Source of the DNA: DASTBU01 sp035711845
GTDB taxonomy: Bacteria > Acidobacteriota > Vicinamibacteria > Vicinamibacterales > 2-12-FULL-66-21
DNA: 27,395 nucleotides
Assembly: GCA_035711845.1 (NCBI GenBank)
Contig: DASTBU010000087.1
Location: 1 to 27,395, forward strand
Direction: 5' to 3'
A program made the position numbers and the translations under genes. Under the pieces are notes generated by a model. The model saw nothing but the letters and a program-made list of their open reading frames with translations, was not told the DNA's origin and searched no databases. This document shows positions 8,610-18,252 of this stretch, piece after piece (the stretch's first letter is position 1; every line of letters starts with the position of its first letter).

Positions 8610-9164
8610 ATGCGTATCGGGAACGCGAGGAACGCCGCCACTGCCGAAGGGGGCTACACGCTCATCGATCTGTTGTTCATCGTCGCGTTGATAGGCCTGC
8701 TGTCGACCCTCGCCATGCCGGGCCTCATGCGGGCACGCGTGGCGGCGCAGGCCGGTTCAGCCGTTGGAACGATGCGATTGATAAACGGCGCGCAGCTCAG
8801 TTATGCCATAACGTGCGGCCTTGGCTTCTACGCTCCGGATCTTCCGACGCTCGGAGTGAAGCCGGCTGGCGCGCCCGAAGCGTTTCTTCCGTCCGATCTG
8901 TCGGCGGACCTCACCGTGTACAAGGGCGGCTACAACTTCAGCATGGCGCTGACGCCTCTGGCCGGCGCACCCGCCACGTGTAATGGCGTGGCCGCCGGAC
9001 AAACCGGGCCCGGCTATGCGCTCGTTGCGGATCCGCTGGACAAGACCCCGACGGCGCGCTACTTCGGCACCAACGCCGACGGCGTGCTGTACCAGCACAG
9101 CGCCTCACTCGCCGCCACCATGCCCGAAGCCGGGTCTCCGCCGGCCGGAGAGCCGATTAAATAG
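8610..9164 (+). CDS. Type IV pilin-like (prepilin-type N-terminus) protein
   Basis: A 184-residue protein with a class III (prepilin) signal: the short basic leader MRIGNARNAATAEGG is followed by YTLIDLLFIVALIGLLSTLAMP. Prepilin peptidase would cut after the Gly and methylate the new N-terminus; the hydrophobic helix then packs in the pilus or pseudopilus core. Position +5 is Asp (Y-T-L-I-D) instead of the near-invariant Glu. The C-terminal globular domain (about 45-184) is small, with a Cys pair (in YAITCGLGF and PATCNG) that may form a disulphide. ATG 8610 has a good ribosome-binding site (GAGGGGTGA), whereas the upstream in-frame ATG at 8544 would put 22 unlikely residues before the leader. 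It is solitary: no assembly ATPase, platform protein or peptidase gene is nearby. It may be a minor pilin, a pseudopilin or a major pilin variant. Confidence 0.8.
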   Translation: MRIGNARNAATAEGGYTLIDLLFIVALIGLLSTLAMPGLMRARVAAQAGSAVGTMRLINGAQLSYAITCGLGFYAPDLPTLGVKPAGAPEAFLPSDLSADLTVYKGGYNFSMALTPLAGAPATCNGVAAGQTGPGYALVADPLDKTPTARYFGTNADGVLYQHSASLAATMPEAGSPPAGEPIK

Positions 9165-9168
9165 TGCA

Positions 9169-9282
9169 TGGTTCAACGGGTTCAAGGTTCAAGAGTTCAA
9201 GAGTTGAACCCCTGAACCCCCTGAACCTCGGAACCCTTGAACCCACTGAACCCTCGTCTGAACCCTGAACCCCTCAACCCCG
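9169..9282. repeat. heptamer-type array c: GGTTCAA units then TTGAACC/TGAACCC units (inverted)
   Basis: After the pilin stop, GGTTCAA-like units (9170-9200) run into their reverse complement, TTGAACC/CTGAACCC units (9204-9282), with spacing of 7 to 9 bp. The two halves can fold: 9186-9200 pairs with 9204-9218 at 13 of 15 positions around a 3-nt loop. This may act as a terminator-like or transcript-stabilising structure between the pilin and the M14 peptidase. Confidence 0.85.
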
Positions 9283-9318
9283 TGTGTTATCGTTACCGCT
9301 TCGAGGAGGAGGGTGACG

Positions 9319-12144
<2,826 letters not shown>

Positions 12145-12160
12145 GCCCCGCGGCATGAAA

Positions 12161-12188
12161 AAGGCCGGCAGCGCACGCTGCCGGCCTT
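12161..12188. terminator. strong hairpin terminator between convergent genes
   Basis: AAGGCCGGCAGCG (12161-12173) and CGCTGCCGGCCTT (12176-12188) are perfect complements: a 13-bp GC-rich stem with a minimal loop. Read on the minus strand the stem is followed by a T-run (CCTTTTTCATG), so it is a good intrinsic terminator for the histone-like gene. It also lies 16 bases after the M14 stop and may serve both directions. Confidence 0.85.
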
Positions 12189-12230
12189 CGGTCAACCCGA
12201 TCCTGTCGATTCGGCGTGCGAGCGACTGGC

Positions 12231-12689
12231 TCAGCGCCGCCCGGTCTTCTTCTTCGCCTGACCTTTCGCGGCTGAGCGCTTGCGCGCCACCGGTTTTGCT
12301 GTTCGGCCGGCCTTTCCGGCTCTTTTAGTGGCGGGTCGACGCGCAGCCTTTCGTGCGGCCCGTTTGGCGGCGGCCGTAGCCTTCCGCACGCGGCGAGCGG
12401 CCACCTTGACCCCGCTTTTCACACGCCTGGCGGCACGCCGGACCGTCCGCCGGACCGCCCGAGGAGGTCTTGCGGCTTTGGCGGCCAGGTTCGAGACAGT
12501 CGCAGCCGCGCTCGATGCGCCGCCGGATGCCGCTGTGGCCGCAGATTCGGCAACCTCCGAGGCGGTGCTTGTGGCGGTGTTCGCCGCGCCGGTCACGACC
12601 CGCACGGAAGTACCGAGGGTGCTTCCTACCGCTTCCGCCGCGCGCGTCAGCGCATCCTTACCCGGCGGCACGGCCTGATCATCATCCAT
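12231..12689 (-). CDS. Histone H1-like Lys/Ala/Arg-rich DNA-binding protein
   Basis: A 152-residue low-complexity protein. An acidic N-terminus (MDDDQ) precedes an Ala/Ser/Thr-rich stretch (about 15-70) with a regular AAxxA pattern, then a very basic C-terminal half (about 73-152) made of KAARR, RRAARRVK and KRAARKAARR-type repeats, resembling eukaryotic H1 tails and bacterial Hc1/AlgP-like proteins. It probably binds DNA non-specifically and compacts the nucleoid; this is inferred from composition only. The N-terminal part could form an amphipathic helix or coil. ATG 12689 has the site AAGGAGACCTC just upstream. The gene is isolated, ends at the strong hairpin and lies downstream of the M28 gene on the same strand, with a possible terminator between them. 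Confidence 0.75.
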   Translation of the reverse strand: MDDDQAVPPGKDALTRAAEAVGSTLGTSVRVVTGAANTATSTASEVAESAATAASGGASSAAATVSNLAAKAARPPRAVRRTVRRAARRVKSGVKVAARRVRKATAAAKRAARKAARRPATKRAGKAGRTAKPVARKRSAAKGQAKKKTGRR

Positions 12690-12708
12690 GAGGTCTCCTT
12701 TTCAAATC

Positions 12709-12734
12709 AGCTGGCAGCACTCAGGCTGACAGCT
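12709..12734 (-). terminator. hairpin after the M28 gene, candidate terminator
   Basis: AGCTGGCAGC (12709-12718) and GCTGACAGCT (12725-12734) form a 10-bp stem with one mismatch and a 6-nt loop, starting 18 bases beyond the M28 stop on the minus strand. The following T-run is short (GATTTGAAAA), so termination may be partial, allowing read-through into the histone-like gene. Confidence 0.45.
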
Positions 12735-12751
12735 TTCACTCGCGCCCCCGT

Positions 12752-14353
12752 TTACTGACTTGTTCCAGTCCGCGCGGCTGGCGGCTTCGGCATCTTGTCC
12801 TTGCTGAAGCGCGGCAGCATATCGTCCCGCATCGCCAGGTGATACACCGCGGCGGCTACCGTTATCGCCGATTTCTTCACGTCGTCCTCGATGATGCGCT
12901 CGTATGTGTCGAGGTTCGTGTGCCAGGTGTAGGAGCCGTACTCGATAGGATCCTGGCTCAGGCCGATGCCCGGCAGCCCTGCCTCGTTGAAGGAGGTGCT
13001 GTCGGTGCCGCCGCTGCGGCGGCTTTCTGTGGCGAGCGCGCCAACCATGCCGAGATCCTCGAACGGGGCAAGTGTCTGCCGCAGGATTGAAGCCGCTTCG
13101 GGCGGGCCGAACACGCTGGCGCCGCGGATGCGACCCGTCCCGGAGTCCACGTTGAAATACCCGGCAAACTTGTCGAACTCGGGCTTCGGATTCTCGAAGG
13201 TGCCGAAGTGCTCCTTCACGTACGCTTTCGAGCCGAGAAGGCCCTGTTCCTCGCCGCCCCAGAGCGCCACCCGGATCGTGCGGCGAGGCTGGATGCCGAG
13301 CGCCTTGATGATCCGCGCGGCCTCCATCATGACCGCGCAGCCAATGCCATTGTCGGTCGCCCCGGTTGCCGAGTGCCACGAGTCCAGGTGCCCGCCGAGC
13401 ATCACGATTTCGTCCTTCTTGTCGGTGCCGGGAATTTCGGCAATCGCGTTGTACGACGTCGTTCCCTCGGGATAGATGGCATTGACAATCGTGAACTCCA
13501 GCGTGACCGGCATGTTGCCCGCGAGCAGCCGTGAAATGCGTCCGTAGTCTTCATTGCGGAGGACGACGGTCGGCACGACCTTGCTGACGTCGAAGGTGCG
13601 GTTGTGGAAGGCACGAATCTGGCCGTGGTCCCGCCCGGCGTCGTTGATCCGGACGAGCGCCCCGGCCTGGACCAGCATGGCGTCCACACGCTCGTTGACC
13701 ACGTTGGCGGCGAGAGCGCCGGGCCGCGCCTCCTGCGGCGGCCCGCCGCCGCGGCGGCCGCGTCCTTCCTGCGCCGGCGCGTTCGGGTCGTACTGACGCC
13801 GGAGCTCGTCGTAATCGCGCCGAAGCGGCGCCTTGGCGAGGTTGACCGGCACGATCGTATGGCGTCCAACGAGGACGATGCGGCCTTTCACCTTCGGCGC
13901 GGTCTCCGCGATCCAGGCCGCGAGCTCGGCTTCGACCGGGCGGTCCGGCACGACGACCTGAAGGGCCTCAGCGGTCACGGTTCCCTTGGTGGAAGGCGTC
14001 CAGGCCAGCACCTCCCCGACAAGGCTGTCCTTGACCGGTGAGACGATGAACCCAGAGAACCGCTCGTTCAGCCAGCCGGGATGGCCGAACTCCCAGGGTT
14101 CGAGATGCCCGTTGGCGAAGCCCCATTCGCTCATCTGCTTGACGGCCCATTCGGCCGCCGCCTTGTGGTTCGGCGAGCCGGTCAGGCGGGGGCCATACAC
14201 ATCGGTCAGGTAGTGCATGGTCCGCATGATCTGCGAGTTGTCCCGCCCTTCCTGACGGACTCGGGCGTTCACTTCATGGTTGATTGTTTCGGGCGGCGGG
14301 CCCAGGGCCGCCGCGGCGATCGCGATGAGGGCCGCTGTGACAGTCTTGTGCAT
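12752..14353 (-). CDS. Secreted M28-family zinc aminopeptidase/carboxypeptidase
   Basis: A 533-residue exported peptidase with an N-terminal signal segment (MHKTVTAALIAIAAAALG). The M28 catalytic domain (about 300-505) shows the co-catalytic two-zinc set: His322-x-Asp324 in GGHLDSW, bridging Asp334 in GATDNGIG, Glu368/Glu369 in WGGEEQGLLGS, Asp403 in FNVDSG and His478 in YTWHTNLDT. Residues about 95-300 hold a PA-like insert, including the Arg/Gly-rich tract EGRGRRGGGPP (about 196-206). The frame is open to 14593, but ATG 14353 begins the signal peptide and has GGAG 8 bases upstream. TACTAT (minus strand, 14388-14383) could be its -10. It probably trims amino acids from peptides in the periplasm or outside the cell, alongside the nearby M14 enzyme; its specificity is not readable. 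Confidence 0.9.
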   Translation of the reverse strand: MHKTVTAALIAIAAAALGPPPETINHEVNARVRQEGRDNSQIMRTMHYLTDVYGPRLTGSPNHKAAAEWAVKQMSEWGFANGHLEPWEFGHPGWLNERFSGFIVSPVKDSLVGEVLAWTPSTKGTVTAEALQVVVPDRPVEAELAAWIAETAPKVKGRIVLVGRHTIVPVNLAKAPLRRDYDELRRQYDPNAPAQEGRGRRGGGPPQEARPGALAANVVNERVDAMLVQAGALVRINDAGRDHGQIRAFHNRTFDVSKVVPTVVLRNEDYGRISRLLAGNMPVTLEFTIVNAIYPEGTTSYNAIAEIPGTDKKDEIVMLGGHLDSWHSATGATDNGIGCAVMMEAARIIKALGIQPRRTIRVALWGGEEQGLLGSKAYVKEHFGTFENPKPEFDKFAGYFNVDSGTGRIRGASVFGPPEAASILRQTLAPFEDLGMVGALATESRRSGGTDSTSFNEAGLPGIGLSQDPIEYGSYTWHTNLDTYERIIEDDVKKSAITVAAAVYHLAMRDDMLPRFSKDKMPKPPAARTGTSQ

Positions 14354-14410
14354 GAGTGCTCCGTGGAACGCGTGTCGACGGCATAGTAACGTAATACGAG
14401 CTGCGGGCGA

Positions 14411-14659
14411 GTGACATATCAATATCACGTCAGGGTGCTCGAGGAGCTCGCGCGCCACGGATTGAAACCGGCGGCAGACACATCGCCGGACAAGCTGCGG
14501 GACGTGGTCCGCGATCTGTACAAGTACGAGATTCGCCGGCTCCGCAGCGAGCTGCTGGCCGGGCGGATCGTCAGGAAGAACTACGCCAGCCACGTCGTCG
14601 CGTTACGCAAGCGCTACTGGCTCCTGTCGGTGCCAGTGCAGCTCTGGCTGGTCGAGTGA
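14411..14659 (+). CDS. Conserved small hypothetical protein, basic and helical
   Basis: An 82-residue protein starting at GTG 14411, divergent from the M28 gene with 57 bases between the two starts. It is Arg/Lys/Leu-rich: HVRVLEELARHGLKP, then LRDVVRDLYKYEIRRLRSELLAGRI and a tail SHVVALRKRYWLLSVPVQLWLVE, suggesting three helices. The spacing of charged and hydrophobic residues looks evolutionarily constrained rather than random. TAATAC (14392-14397) may be a -10 element. I do not recognise a characterised family and assign no function. The frame is complete, with its stop 49 bases before the ATPase gene, so it may be the first gene of that transcript. Confidence 0.65.
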   Translation: MTYQYHVRVLEELARHGLKPAADTSPDKLRDVVRDLYKYEIRRLRSELLAGRIVRKNYASHVVALRKRYWLLSVPVQLWLVE

Positions 14660-14673
14660 GCGGGGGCCCGGCC

Positions 14674-14686
14674 GGGGTCAGACCCC
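14674..14686. repeat. 13-bp palindrome GGGGTCAGACCCC
   Basis: A perfect inverted repeat around a central A, located in the 49-bp gap before the ATPase gene. It could form a small hairpin or be an isolated REP-like or protein-binding element. Only one copy is seen in this window. Confidence 0.5.
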
Positions 14687-14708
14687 GAGACGAGGAACGA
14701 GACACGTT

Positions 14709-17048
14709 ATGGACTTCGAAAAACTCGGTCTGTTCTATCTCGGGAAGCGGTACGACCCGGACACGAAGGCGGTCGTGGACGAGCCGATCCTGTACGACTC
14801 GCGCGACCTTGTGACCCACGCCGTGTGCGTCGGCATGACGGGCAGCGGCAAGACGGGACTCTGCCTCGATCTCGTCGAAGAGGCGGCCATCGACGGTGTC
14901 CCCGTGATTGCCATAGACCCGAAGGGCGACCTGGGGAACCTCCTGCTGACGTTTCCGGGACTGTCGGCCGAGGAATTTGCGCCCTGGATCGACGAAGACG
15001 AGGCGCGCCGGGCTGGACGGACGCGGGAAGCCCACGCGGCCGAGGAGGCGCGCCGATGGAAGGAGGGACTCGCCGCATGGGGACAGGACGGAGCGCGCAT
15101 CGAACGGCTCAGGAAGTCCGCGGATTTCACCATCTACACCCCCGGCAGCAGCGCCGGGCGGCCCGTGTCCATCCTCACTTCCTTCGCGGCTCCGCCGGAC
15201 GCCCGCCCCGACAACGAGTTGCTCGTGGAACGCGCCGCGGGAACGGCGACCAGCCTGCTCACCCTCGCCGGGGTGGAGGCGGAGCCGCGCAGCCGCGAGC
15301 ACACCTTGCTCGCCACGCTGTTCACGAACGCATGGCGAGACGGCCGCGATCTCGACCTCGCGGGCCTGATCCACGACGTCCAGTCGCCCTCGATTGAGAA
15401 GGTTGGTGTCGTCGATCTGGAATCCTTCTACCCTGCGAAGGAACGCTTCGATCTGTCGATGCGCCTCAACGGGCTCCTTGCCGCGCCCGGCTTCCAGCAG
15501 TGGCTCGACGGTGCGCCACTCGATCCCTCCAGCCTGCTCTACACGGCAGAGGGCCGGCCACGCGTGGCGATTTTCTCCATCGCGCATCTGGGGGACGCGG
15601 AGCGGATGTTTTTCGTCTCGCTGCTGCTCCACCAGGTGGTTGCCTGGATGCGCCGGCAGACCGGCACCACCAGCCTCCGTGCCATCGTCTACATGGACGA
15701 AATCATGGGGTACTTCCCGCCGGTCGCAAACCCGCCCGCAAAGGGGCCCCTTCTGACGATCCTGAAGCAGGGCAGGGCGTTCGGCGTCGGCGCGCTCCTC
15801 GCCACGCAGAACCCTGTCGATCTCGACTACAAGGGTCTCGGCAACGCCGGCACCTGGTTCCTGGGTAGGCTGCAAACGGACCGGGACAAGCTGCGTGTAC
15901 TCGACGGCCTGGAGAGCGCCGCCACCGGCGGACTCAACCGCGCGGATGCCGAGCGGATGCTGTCCAGCCTCGACAAGCGGGTCTTCCTGCTGCACAACGT
16001 CCACGAGCCGCAGCCAGTGCTGTTCCAGACCCGCTGGACGATGTCGTACTTGCGGGGGCCGCTGTCGCGGGAGGAGGTTCGTCTCCTTCAAGGTTCAGGG
16101 GTTCAGGGTTCAGGGGTTCAAGGTTCAGGGGGTCAAGGTTCAGCGGTGGCAGCTTCGAGCCGGCGGCCTGTGGTTCCTCCCGAGATCCCGCAGTTCTTCG
16201 TTCCTTCGACCGGCGCGAACCCGCAGTACAGGCCTGTGGTTCTCGGGGCAGCGCAGGTGGTCTTCAGCGACGCAAAGCACGGCATATCGGAGCAGCGGGA
16301 TGTCCTTTATGCAGCGCCGATCTCGGGCGGTGCAGTCGCGGTCGACTGGGATAGCGCGACGCGTCTCGATGTGGATCCTTCGGACCTCGCGAAAGAGCCT
16401 GCCGGCGGGGCGTCGTTCCAGGGTGTTCCACCGCCGGCTCTGCTGCCGAGGAACTACACGGAGTGGGAAAAGGCGTTCAAACGGTTCGTCGGCCAGGCGG
16501 AGCAGGTCGAAGTGTTCTCCGATCCCGAGCTGAAGCTCACTTCGAGGGTGGGGGAGAGCGAGCGGGATTTCCGGATCCGCCTGCAGGACGCGCAGCGCGA
16601 GGCCCGCGACCGGGCGGTCGAGGCGCTGCGGAAGAAATACGCCTCGAAGCAGGGGCGGATTGCGGATCAGATTCGGCGCGCCGAAGCCGCAGTCGAGCGA
16701 GAGACGCAGCAGGCCTCGCAGGCAAAGCTCCAGACCACGGTTTCCATGGGCGCCACCCTTCTTGGCGCGCTGTTCGGCCGCAAGATGGTCAGTACCGGCA
16801 CCATCGGCCGGGCGACAACCGCCGCGCGCGGGATGGGCCGCAGCATGAAAGAGTCCGGGGATATCGAGCGCGCGGCCGAGAACCTCGAAGCCGTGCGTGA
16901 ACGCGAACGGGCGCTGGAGGAAGAGATCCAGCGCGAGATCCAGGCGATCACCGACCGCCTCACAGGCGAGCGGCAGTACGAGCGCTTTGCGCTCGCGCCC
17001 AAGCGCGGCCAGGTCGGGGTACAGTTCGTGGCGTTGGGCTGGCTGTGA
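14709..17048 (+). CDS. HerA-like (FtsK/HerA superfamily) ATP-binding protein
   Basis: A 779-residue cytosolic P-loop protein. Walker A is GMTGSGKTG (42-50), close to the N-terminus, followed by VIAIDPKGDLGNLL, a HerA/DUF87-type strand. Walker B is IVYMDEIMGYFP (Asp330, Glu331), and LLATQNPVDLDYKGLGNAGTWF (from 363) matches the sensor/arginine-finger segment of HerA-like hexameric translocases. After about residue 455 a linker carries the in-frame heptamer array QGSGVQGSGVQGSGGQGS. The C-terminal third (about 600-779) is charged coiled coil with a hydrophobic, glycine-containing patch (MGATLLGALFG, near 680-690). No nuclease (NurA) gene is adjacent, so a role in DNA-end resection is not supported; it may translocate DNA or protein. 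It leads a run of four genes with overlapping stop and start codons. Confidence 0.82.
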   Translation: MDFEKLGLFYLGKRYDPDTKAVVDEPILYDSRDLVTHAVCVGMTGSGKTGLCLDLVEEAAIDGVPVIAIDPKGDLGNLLLTFPGLSAEEFAPWIDEDEARRAGRTREAHAAEEARRWKEGLAAWGQDGARIERLRKSADFTIYTPGSSAGRPVSILTSFAAPPDARPDNELLVERAAGTATSLLTLAGVEAEPRSREHTLLATLFTNAWRDGRDLDLAGLIHDVQSPSIEKVGVVDLESFYPAKERFDLSMRLNGLLAAPGFQQWLDGAPLDPSSLLYTAEGRPRVAIFSIAHLGDAERMFFVSLLLHQVVAWMRRQTGTTSLRAIVYMDEIMGYFPPVANPPAKGPLLTILKQGRAFGVGALLATQNPVDLDYKGLGNAGTWFLGRLQTDRDKLRVLDGLESAATGGLNRADAERMLSSLDKRVFLLHNVHEPQPVLFQTRWTMSYLRGPLSREEVRLLQGSGVQGSGVQGSGGQGSAVAASSRRPVVPPEIPQFFVPSTGANPQYRPVVLGAAQVVFSDAKHGISEQRDVLYAAPISGGAVAVDWDSATRLDVDPSDLAKEPAGGASFQGVPPPALLPRNYTEWEKAFKRFVGQAEQVEVFSDPELKLTSRVGESERDFRIRLQDAQREARDRAVEALRKKYASKQGRIADQIRRAEAAVERETQQASQAKLQTTVSMGATLLGALFGRKMVSTGTIGRATTAARGMGRSMKESGDIERAAENLEAVRERERALEEEIQREIQAITDRLTGERQYERFALAPKRGQVGVQFVALGWL
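16087..16145 (+). repeat. in-frame heptamer array d: TTCAGGG/TTCAAGG inside the ATPase gene
   Basis: About seven units of TTCAGGG(G)/TTCAAGG lie inside the ATPase reading frame and encode a Gln-Gly-Ser-Gly-Val type linker (about residues 460-479). Mixed 7- and 8-bp units keep the frame open. The unit is that of array c (GGTTCAA) at 9169, so the same repeat type occurs both between and within genes. Confidence 0.9.
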
Positions 17049-17545
17049 TGCATCCGATGTTTCGCCCCCTCGGGCTGGTGTTCGCGTGCGCCTACGCGGC
17101 GTTGATCGTGTGGACCTACGCCGCGCAGCCGCAGACGGTCGCCGAAATGACCGGCGGGCTCGCCGCGGAGGTGGGCGCTTACCGGATTCATCAGCAGTCC
17201 TTCGACGATGGCCTCGGATTCTTCCGGCGGGATCTATTCGAGGAGGCGCGTGCGGCATTCGCTCGGGCCGATCCCGCGCAGCGTGATGCGCGGACGCAGT
17301 TCTACATCGCCTACAGCTACTACCGTCAGGGTTGGGGACGCGTCTACAACGACGACGCGCTGTTCAAGCAGGGAGTGGAAGCCGTGGACCGGGCGATTGC
17401 GCTCGCGCCCGGAGGGCGCCTGGTCGTCGAAGACGAGACGCTGGGCATGAGCACGGCCGACGAGCTGCGTGGCGAGCTACAGCGCGGGCTGACGCGTGAC
17501 GCGTCGGACCTGAACCCGCTGCGCGTGTTTGGGACGAGAAAATGA
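17048..17545 (+). CDS. Membrane-anchored TPR-like protein
   Basis: A 165-residue protein with one N-terminal transmembrane helix (LGLVFACAYAALIVWTY, about 8-24) and a soluble helical domain. Segments FFRRDLFEEARAAFARADP, RTQFYIAYSYYRQGWG and GVEAVDRAIALAPGG have tetratricopeptide-like spacing (A-x-x-x-Y/F and a terminal P), suggesting two to three TPR-like units used for protein contacts, probably outside the cytoplasm. The ATG at 17048 overlaps the ATPase stop by one base (TGATG), and its own stop overlaps the next start (ATGA). It has no recognised specific family. Context suggests it is a scaffold for the adjacent membrane protein and lipoprotein, which is inference. Confidence 0.7.
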   Translation: MHPMFRPLGLVFACAYAALIVWTYAAQPQTVAEMTGGLAAEVGAYRIHQQSFDDGLGFFRRDLFEEARAAFARADPAQRDARTQFYIAYSYYRQGWGRVYNDDALFKQGVEAVDRAIALAPGGRLVVEDETLGMSTADELRGELQRGLTRDASDLNPLRVFGTRK

Positions 17546-18252
17546 CCGTCGCGCGCGAGGCCGTCCTTCTCCCGGCGATTTTCTTGACCGTCGGCTGGCT
17601 CGGCGGCTTTCGCATGGCCGAGAGCGTGCGCCTCGTGCCGCCGCCGCTCGTCACGCTCGCGCTGGCGATGCTGCTGGTCGGATGCCTGGCGCGTGCCGGC
17701 GTGCTCCAGCCCGAGCGCCTGATGAACAGCCGCAGAACAGCCCTCGAGAACCTGTCGGGTCTGGTCGTGCTGCTGTCGCTGTTCGCCGCGTGTGCCCAGG
17801 TGTTCAACCTGGTGACCCCCGAGACGGGCCTGCTGCATGTGCTCTTCAGCCTGTTCTTTCTGGTCCAGCTCCTGACGACCCTTGCCGCGGTTCGAAGCCG
17901 CGTGCTGATGCTGCGCGGCCTCGCGGTGCTCCTGGGCTCGGCTTTCCTGATCCGTTTCGTCGCGCTCGAAGCGCTATATTCGACAGACGGAGGAACCCTG
18001 CAGCGCGTTCTCACGGTCCTCATGGAAGGGTTTACGCTTGGCGCGCTCGAGTACGCTCCGAACGCGCCCGTCACGGGGTACGTGGCGTTCCTCGTCCTGT
18101 CGCTCTTCATGGCAGGCCTGATCCTCTTGACCGACGTCGGAGAGCCCAGCGACTTGCCGCACCTGCCAGCTTCACCAGACGTGCCGGAACTTCCGCGCTC
18201 CTCCAGCGCGCCGGGACTGCCGGAATCACCCACGCTGCCACAGCTTCGATGA
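17542..18252 (+). CDS. Polytopic membrane protein of unknown function
   Basis: A 236-residue inner-membrane protein with about six hydrophobic helices (near 8-26, 34-55, 72-93, 98-118, 123-145 and 183-200). After the last helix a tail of 33 residues is a run of x-x-Pro tripeptides (DLP HLP ASP DVP ELP and so on). At the DNA level this tail is eleven 9-bp units (18151-18249) ending directly at the TGA. The ATG overlaps the preceding stop (ATGA), and the stop overlaps the next ATG in the same way, so translation is coupled across the cluster. I do not recognise a family. Confidence 0.72.
   Translation: MTVAREAVLLPAIFLTVGWLGGFRMAESVRLVPPPLVTLALAMLLVGCLARAGVLQPERLMNSRRTALENLSGLVVLLSLFAACAQVFNLVTPETGLLHVLFSLFFLVQLLTTLAAVRSRVLMLRGLAVLLGSAFLIRFVALEALYSTDGGTLQRVLTVLMEGFTLGALEYAPNAPVTGYVAFLVLSLFMAGLILLTDVGEPSDLPHLPASPDVPELPRSSSAPGLPESPTLPQLR
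18151..18249 (+). repeat. degenerate 9-bp tandem repeat coding an (xxP)n tail
   Basis: Eleven 9-bp units, mostly nnnnTGCCn or nnnTCACCn, are in frame and code the Pro-rich C-terminal tail of the membrane protein. They stop exactly at the TGA stop codon. Confidence 0.65.

Noticed and set aside
9186..9218. tRNA-like T-arm signals (GGTTCAA)
   Set aside because: The motif repeats in tandem and there is no acceptor stem, D-arm or anticodon arm around it.
14354..14593. N-terminal extension of the M28 peptidase to 14593
   Set aside because: It would bury the signal peptide 80 residues inside the protein and overlap the divergent small gene at 14411.
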